Positions 59,475 to 64,000 of a DNA stretch of 64,000 nt are shown piece by piece. The first letter of the stretch is position 1; every line of letters begins with the position of its first letter. Location: positions 1 through 64,000 of the forward strand of contig JAUJOW010000008.1 of the NCBI GenBank assembly GCA_030447445.1, written 5' to 3'. The notes beneath the pieces are model-generated. The model saw only the letters and a list, made by a program, of their open reading frames with translations. It ran no database searches and was not told the origin of the DNA. A program made the position numbers and the translations under genes. This stretch comes from Acidimicrobiales bacterium. GTDB lineage: Bacteria > Actinomycetota > Acidimicrobiia > Acidimicrobiales > Iamiaceae.

Positions 59475-59637
59475 CCCTGCGAACGGACCTGTCGAGGTGG
59501 GTCTTGACCGCGCCGAGCTGGGACAGCAGCTCCTGGCGTTGGACCTGGGCCTTCTGGAAGGCGATGAGGCCGAGGCCCACCGTGACGTAGACGGCGTCCT
59601 GCAGGGTCTTGGCGAGGTCTTCGGCGAGGGCCGGCAT
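59461..59637 (-). CDS. Small amphipathic/membrane-associated protein of unknown function
   Basis: The 58-residue protein reads MPALAEDLAKTLQDAVYVTVG at the start, with one moderately hydrophobic segment (VYVTVGLGLIAFQKAQ), then a charged helix with QRQELLSQLGAVKTHLDRSV. AAGGAG six bases before the ATG is one of the best ribosome binding sites in the window, which decides this start over one 48 bases upstream. Its 3' end overlaps the end of the SpoIID gene by 14 bases on the other strand. The shape is phasin-like or helper-like, but no function is known to me. Confidence 0.72.
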   Translation of the reverse strand: MPALAEDLAKTLQDAVYVTVGLGLIAFQKAQVQRQELLSQLGAVKTHLDRSVRRATER

Positions 59638-59702
59638 CGGTGACTCCTTGACGTGGCTGGGTGCCCGATCCGCAACCAGGGCCACGGTACCCTCGACCCA
59701 TC

Positions 59703-62700
59703 GTGAGCACTCGAGATCCCGGCTCCGTGGCGCCCCCCGAGCCCACCGGGACCCATCGGCCCGAACCGCCGGCCCCCGCCGTGCCGCCGGTGGTGGCGGT
59801 GGTGGTCACCCACGACCCGGGACCCTGGCTCGACGAGTCGTTGCGATCGCTCGCCGACCAGACCTACCCCGGCCTGTCGGTGCTCGTGGTCGACGCCGCC
59901 AGCGGCACCGATCCCACCGCCCGCATCGCCGAGGTGCTGCCCCGGGCCTACGTGCGCCGCCTCGACGACAACCCCGGTTACGGCGCTGCCACCAACCAGC
60001 TCCTCGGCGCCGTCGAGGGAGCGGCCTTCTACCTGCTGTGCCACGACGACGTCGCCCTGGAGCCGGGCGCCGTGCGGGCCATGGTGGAGGAGGCCTTCCG
60101 CTCCAACGCCGGCGTGGTCGGGCCCAAGTTGGTGGGCTGGGACGACCCGGCGCAGCTCCGCCAGGTCGGGGCCATGATCGACAAGACCGGCGTCCGGGCG
60201 CCGCTGGCCGAACCGGGCGAGCTCGACCAGCAGCAGCACGACGCCGTGCGGGACGTGTTCGTGGTGCCGGGGGGCTGCACCCTCGTGCGGGCCGACCTCT
60301 TCCACGCCGTCGGCGGGTTCGACGAGGCCATCTCCTTCGTGGGCGAGGACCTCGACCTCTGCTGGCGGGCTCACCTGGCGGGGGCCCGGGTGATCGTGGC
60401 CCCCGCCGCCCGGGTGCGCCACCTCGAGGCGCTGGGCCGGCGCCGCCCCGATGACGACCGCCGGCTCCAAGACCGCCACCGGCTGCGGACCGTCCTCACC
60501 TGCTACGGGCCCTGGCACCTCGTGCGGGTCCTCCCCCAGGCGGTGTTCGTCACGTTGATCGAGGCGCTCCACGCCGTGGCCGCCGGTGACGGCCGCCGGG
60601 CCGGGGCGGCGATCGGGGCGTGGACGTGGAACCTCCGCCGGTTGGGGGAGCTGCGGGCCAGGCGGCGAGACGTCGCCAGGGTGCGCCAGGTCCAGGACGC
60701 CGAGGTGCGTGAGCTCCAGGTCCGAGGGAGCGCTCGGGTCACCGGCTACGTGCGGGGCCGGCTCGACAAGGGTGACGAGCGCCTGGCCGCCGTGAGCCGG
60801 GCCGGCCTCGACCTGGCGGGGAGCTTCAGGGCCCGCTCGAGCACCGTGGCGGTGGCGGCGGCGGCCGTGGTCGGCCTGCTCGTGGCGGTGGGCTCTCGCA
60901 ACCTGGTCCTCGGGCCCATCCCCGCCATCGGGGGCTTCGCCGCCTTTCCCGACGACCCCGGGGCCCTGTGGCACTCGTGGCTGTCGGGTTGGCGCACCGT
61001 CGGGCTCGGCTCCGACGCCCCCGTCCCCACCGCGCTGGGTGCCCTCGGCCTGGCCGGGTACGGCTTCCTCGGCGGGATGGGGCTCCTGCGAGCGGTGCTC
61101 ATCGTCGGTCTCCTGCCGCTCGGCGCCCTCGGGGCGTGGTGGTTGGCCCGCCCCATCGGCTCGCTGCGGGCGGGCGTCGCCGCCTTCGTGGTCTACGCCG
61201 CCATCCCGGTCCCCTACAACGCGCTGGCCGGCGGGGCCTGGGGCGGACTCGCCCTCTACGCCGCTGCGCCGTGGATCCTCCTTGCCCTGGCCCGAGCCAG
61301 CGGCATGGCCCCGTACGGTCGCGACGACCTCGCCGGCGACTCACCGGAGGCGGCGGCCACCCCGCCATCTCGGACGCTCGGGCGCCAGATCCTGGCCCTC
61401 GGCCTGCTGCTCGGGGTGGTGGGGATGCTCGTCCCCTTCGTCGTGGTGGTGGCCCTGCTGGTGGCCGTGGCGCTGGCCGCCGGCTCGCTCTGCTGCGGGA
61501 GGCTCGGGGGCAGCCATCGGATCCTGGCCACCGCCGCCGGGGCCGGCCTGATGGCCGCGGTGCTCCACCTGCCGTGGACGACCGATCTCGTGCGACCCGA
61601 CGGTGACTGGTCGGACTTCGTGGGGATCGGGGCCACCGACGGTGGTGCCATGTCGGTGGGCGACCTCCTGCGCTTCCAGTCCGGGCCCTTCGGGGCGCCG
61701 CCACTCGGATGGGCCTTCCTCGTGGCCGCCGCCCTGCCCGTGATCATCGGCCGGGGCTGGCGGTTCGAGTGGGCGGTGCGGGCCTGGTTCCTGGCCTTGA
61801 CCGGGTGGGGGGTGCCGTGGGCCGGTGAGCAGGGCTGGCTGCCCTTTCCGCTGCCCCCGCCCGAGGTGCTCCTGGCCCCCGCCGCCGTCGGGCTGGCGCT
61901 CGCCGCCGCCCTCGGCACGGCGGCCTTCGAGGTCGACCTGCCCGGGTACCGGTTCGGCTGGCGCCAGGCCGTGTCCTCGGTCGCCGCCGTCGCCGTCGTC
62001 GTCGGAGCCCTGCCCCTCGTCGCCGGGGTCATCGACGGCCGTTGGAAGATGCCGAGCAGCGACCTCAACCCCGCCCTGGCCGCCGTCCTGGCCAGCGACG
62101 GCCCCGCCCCCTCACGGGTCCTGTGGCTGGGAGCGCCCGAGGTGGTGCCGGTGGGCGGGCACCACCTCGACGCCGGGCTGGTCTACGCCGCCACCGACGG
62201 CCGGCCGGGCGTCGAGGCGCTCTGGGCGGGCTCTGCCGACGGCGCCACGGGCCTCCTGGCCGATGCCGTCGACCTGGCCGACGCCCGCCACACCAACCGG
62301 CTCGGCCAGCTGCTGGCCCCGATGGGCATCCGCTACGTGGTCGTCCCCGAGCGGTCGGCTCCGGCCGCCAACGAGACCCCCCGCCGCCCCCCGCCGGGGT
62401 CCCTGACCGCCCTCCTGGCCTCCCAGCTCGACCTCGAGCAGGTCGACACCGACGATGCCCTGACCGTGTACCGCAACACGGCCTGGGTGCCGCTCGTGTC
62501 CTCCCTGCCCGCCGACGGCGCCCCCCGGGACGACTTCACCGACGCCCTCGGAGACGACCTGGCCGCCGCCGAGCTCGCCGTCGGCCGACGTCGCAGCCCC
62601 ACCGCCTTCGACGGCCGGGTCGACCGGGCCGGTCCGGTGCTCTGGTCCTCGCCGTCCTCGCCCCGGTGGGAGCTTGAGGTGGACGGCCGCCCCGTCCCTC

Positions 62701-63053
62701 ACCGCCAGCTGTACGGCTGGGCCAACGGCTTCACCGTGGAGCGAGCGGGCCCGGCCGCACTGCGCTACGACACCCCGACGTCGCGCCTGTTGCTGTGCGC
62801 CGCCCAGGTCGTGGTGTGGTTGGCGGCCATCGTGGCCCTCCGGGCCGTGACCCGCCGCCACGCCGGGGGGGCCACCGGGCGGCGCACCCGACGGCAGGGC
62901 CGGTCCCACGCCGACGCCGTGGTCCCGCCCACCGCCGTCGCCCTCCCCGCCGAGAACGCCGTCGAGCCACCGACGGCGGCGGCGCCGACCGGGGCGGGGA
63001 GCGCCGCCGGTCGACCGACGGCCGGTCGACCCACGGCCAGGGCGGGACGGTGA
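59703..63053 (+). CDS. Giant GT2 glycosyltransferase with multi-pass membrane region
   Basis: The 1116-residue protein has an N-terminal GT-A domain (about 30-270) with VAVVVTHDPGPWLDESLRSL, LCHDDVALEPGAV (DxD-like metal site) and GGFDEAISFVGEDLDLCWRAH (catalytic ED). From about 385 onward there are about 12 membrane helices and then large extracytoplasmic loops, ending with a last helix (LCAAQVVVWLAAIVAL, near 1035) and a Pro/Ala-rich tail. Actinobacteria carry such fusions next to DUF5719 genes. It probably uses a nucleotide sugar inside and builds a wall or lipid-linked glycan. The GTG at 59703 is preferred; it overlaps the next gene by four bases. Confidence 0.85.
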   Translation: MSTRDPGSVAPPEPTGTHRPEPPAPAVPPVVAVVVTHDPGPWLDESLRSLADQTYPGLSVLVVDAASGTDPTARIAEVLPRAYVRRLDDNPGYGAATNQLLGAVEGAAFYLLCHDDVALEPGAVRAMVEEAFRSNAGVVGPKLVGWDDPAQLRQVGAMIDKTGVRAPLAEPGELDQQQHDAVRDVFVVPGGCTLVRADLFHAVGGFDEAISFVGEDLDLCWRAHLAGARVIVAPAARVRHLEALGRRRPDDDRRLQDRHRLRTVLTCYGPWHLVRVLPQAVFVTLIEALHAVAAGDGRRAGAAIGAWTWNLRRLGELRARRRDVARVRQVQDAEVRELQVRGSARVTGYVRGRLDKGDERLAAVSRAGLDLAGSFRARSSTVAVAAAAVVGLLVAVGSRNLVLGPIPAIGGFAAFPDDPGALWHSWLSGWRTVGLGSDAPVPTALGALGLAGYGFLGGMGLLRAVLIVGLLPLGALGAWWLARPIGSLRAGVAAFVVYAAIPVPYNALAGGAWGGLALYAAAPWILLALARASGMAPYGRDDLAGDSPEAAATPPSRTLGRQILALGLLLGVVGMLVPFVVVVALLVAVALAAGSLCCGRLGGSHRILATAAGAGLMAAVLHLPWTTDLVRPDGDWSDFVGIGATDGGAMSVGDLLRFQSGPFGAPPLGWAFLVAAALPVIIGRGWRFEWAVRAWFLALTGWGVPWAGEQGWLPFPLPPPEVLLAPAAVGLALAAALGTAAFEVDLPGYRFGWRQAVSSVAAVAVVVGALPLVAGVIDGRWKMPSSDLNPALAAVLASDGPAPSRVLWLGAPEVVPVGGHHLDAGLVYAATDGRPGVEALWAGSADGATGLLADAVDLADARHTNRLGQLLAPMGIRYVVVPERSAPAANETPRRPPPGSLTALLASQLDLEQVDTDDALTVYRNTAWVPLVSSLPADGAPRDDFTDALGDDLAAAELAVGRRRSPTAFDGRVDRAGPVLWSSPSSPRWELEVDGRPVPHRQLYGWANGFTVERAGPAALRYDTPTSRLLLCAAQVVVWLAAIVALRAVTRRHAGGATGRRTRRQGRSHADAVVPPTAVALPAENAVEPPTAAAPTGAGSAAGRPTAGRPTARAGR

Positions 63054-64000
63054 CCCGCCGCTGGCCGGCCCTCGTGCTCATCCCCGCCCTGTTGGTGGCG
63101 GCGCTGGTCCACGACGGCGGCGACGACGCTGGCGGAGCGGGACGGGCCACCGCCGGGAGATCGGCCGGCGCCGTCGAAGACCGCTTCCGGGCCATGCCGG
63201 TGGCGGCCCCCCGAGGTGCCCTCACGGCGACGTGGTACTGCGCCGGTGGGACCGGCGTGGAGGGAGGCGGGGCCGACCACACCGTGGTCATCGCCAACGC
63301 CGGCACCGGCACGGCCACCGGCACCCTGACCGCCGTGCCCAGCCGGGGGGAGGCGGTCGAGGAGGCGGTGCGGGTGCCGGCCCACGGTCGGGTCGAGGTC
63401 CGCTTGGCCGAGGTGGTCAGCGCGCCCTACGTGGCGGCGCTGGTCGAGACCAGCGGCGGCACCGTGGCCGTCGAGCACCGCGTCGCCGGCCCCACCGGGG
63501 TGGACACCGCCGCCTGTGCCACCAGTGCCTCGGACCGCTGGTACTTCGCCTCGGGGTCCACCACCCGCGACGCCGACGAGGTGCTGGTGTTCTTCAACCC
63601 CTTCCCCGACGACGCCGTGGTCGACGCCAGCTTCGTCACCGAGGAAGGTCGGCGGACCCCGGACCTGTTCCGTGGCCTGCCCGTCCCCGGCCGGTCGGTG
63701 GTGGCCGTGCCGGTGACCCGCGAGGTCACCGTCGCCCGCCAGATCTCCACCACCGTGGCCGTGCGCAGCGGTCGGGTGATCGTCGACCGCATCCAGTCCT
63801 TCGACGGTCGGGGGGCGGCCACCACCGAAGCAGAGGCAGCCGCCGAGCCCTTCCGCCCCAAGGGCCTCACCGTGGCCCTGGGCGTGCCCCGGCCCGCGAC
63901 CACCTGGGTCTTCCCGGTCAGCATGAAGGCCGACGGCGTGCACGAGCGCCTGGTGGTCTACAACCCGAGCGACGACCAGGCCGAGGTCGACGTGGCCGTC
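63050..64000 (+). CDS. DUF5719-like secreted protein (partial, runs off the window)
   Basis: The 317 codons present start at a GTG overlapping the stop of the giant GT2 (GTGA). A signal or anchor segment (PALVLIPALLVAALV) is followed by a beta-rich exported domain. It has WYCAGGTGVEGGGADHTVVIAN near the start, VEVRLAEVVSAPYVAALVE, RWYFASGSTT and LVFFNPFPDDAVVDASF, and a second similar block begins near VFPVSMKADGVHERLVVYNPS. This two-repeat pattern and the position after a GT2 gene match DUF5719 proteins of actinobacteria, whose role is unknown but likely in the cell envelope. The 3' end is missing. Confidence 0.8.
   Translation, partial: MTRRWPALVLIPALLVAALVHDGGDDAGGAGRATAGRSAGAVEDRFRAMPVAAPRGALTATWYCAGGTGVEGGGADHTVVIANAGTGTATGTLTAVPSRGEAVEEAVRVPAHGRVEVRLAEVVSAPYVAALVETSGGTVAVEHRVAGPTGVDTAACATSASDRWYFASGSTTRDADEVLVFFNPFPDDAVVDASFVTEEGRRTPDLFRGLPVPGRSVVAVPVTREVTVARQISTTVAVRSGRVIVDRIQSFDGRGAATTEAEAAAEPFRPKGLTVALGVPRPATTWVFPVSMKADGVHERLVVYNPSDDQAEVDVAV

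Noticed and set aside
58122-60974. 950-codon minus-strand open frame
   Set aside because: Spans several genes on the other strand (SpoIID, GT2) with no domain and His/Gly/Arg-rich composition.

Overview
The window reads as a high-GC actinobacterial chromosome segment. The mix of genes (F420 biosynthesis, methylmalonyl-CoA mutase with MeaB, an iron-export-type ABC pair, LCP and DUF5719-type envelope proteins, and many GTG starts with 4-bp GTGA/ATGA overlaps) points to class Acidimicrobiia (an Iamia-like lineage). This placement is inference from gene content, not a search. No tRNA, rRNA, CRISPR array, transposase or phage gene was seen. The first ~970 bases do not match the rest: an AT-rich stub with a Bacteroidota-style terminator (1-155) joins a planctomycete/verrucomicrobia-like pectate lyase fragment (~157-905). 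Acidimicrobial sequence begins after a G-rich hairpin. This end looks like an assembly chimera.

Layout. 1.0-4.0 kb: a lineage-type hypothetical, a secreted FG-GAP repeat protein and a GH26-like secreted glycosidase. 4.0-12.0 kb: a minus-strand exopolysaccharide operon (two sulfotransferases, O-antigen ligase/polymerase-like protein, phosphotransferase-fold kinase, Wzx-like flippase, Wzz/BY-kinase fusion), predicted to make and export a sulfated polysaccharide. 12-24.6 kb: Sir2 deacylase, rhodanese-MoeB protein, UPF0104 flippase, methyltransferase/GT2 pair, meaB-mutase operon (mutase broken by a 55-bp tandem duplication), enoyl-CoA hydratase, FetAB-like exporter, a decayed flavoprotein disulfide reductase, RDD protein. 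24.6-32.4 kb: biotin-carboxylase/BCCP subunit and divergent BirA, GT39-like membrane protein, PabC-PabB, acyl-CoA dehydrogenase. 32.5-46.9 kb: cell-surface glycan block with LCP ligase, dTDP-rhamnose genes (rmlA, C, B, D), UDP-glucose dehydrogenase, UDP-xylose synthase, GDP-fucose synthase, three GT4 glycosyltransferases, a frameshifted conserved protein and a sugar-nucleotidyltransferase. 47-51.4 kb: F420 genes cofE and cofD, then gmd, an XRE regulator and rmd. 51.5-64 kb: PGRP amidase with DUF4214-like tail, a two-armed carotenoid cluster (crtE-I-B facing crtZ-Yd-Yc), SpoIID/LytB protein, a 58-aa protein, a giant GT2 membrane protein and a DUF5719-like gene cut by the window end.

How the genes work together: most of the window serves envelope glycans. 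The rml, ugd/uxs, gmd/fcl/rmd and nucleotidyltransferase genes supply dTDP-, UDP- and GDP-sugars; GT2, GT4 and GT39 enzymes use them; LCP, Wzx/Wzy/Wzc and UPF0104 proteins polymerise, flip or attach the products; the amidase and SpoIID proteins trim peptidoglycan. A second theme is propionyl-CoA/acyl-CoA metabolism.

Two window-wide signals stand out. First, many genes at the head of transcription units carry a TANNNT hexamer 6-8 nt before the start codon with no Shine-Dalgarno, predicting widespread leaderless mRNAs. This includes a pair of overlapping back-to-back promoters for the biotin acceptor and its ligase. Second, several genes carry small frameshifts, a tandem duplication or a deletion (pectate lyase, mutase, flavoprotein, 45-kb protein, mannosyltransferase remnant). 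These need read-level checking before being called real pseudogenes. I did not find a convincing new defence or mobile system. The least-described items are the sulfated-EPS operon, the ~50-bp palindrome family, the leaderless upstream ORFs and the HWHAAYG-motif protein.
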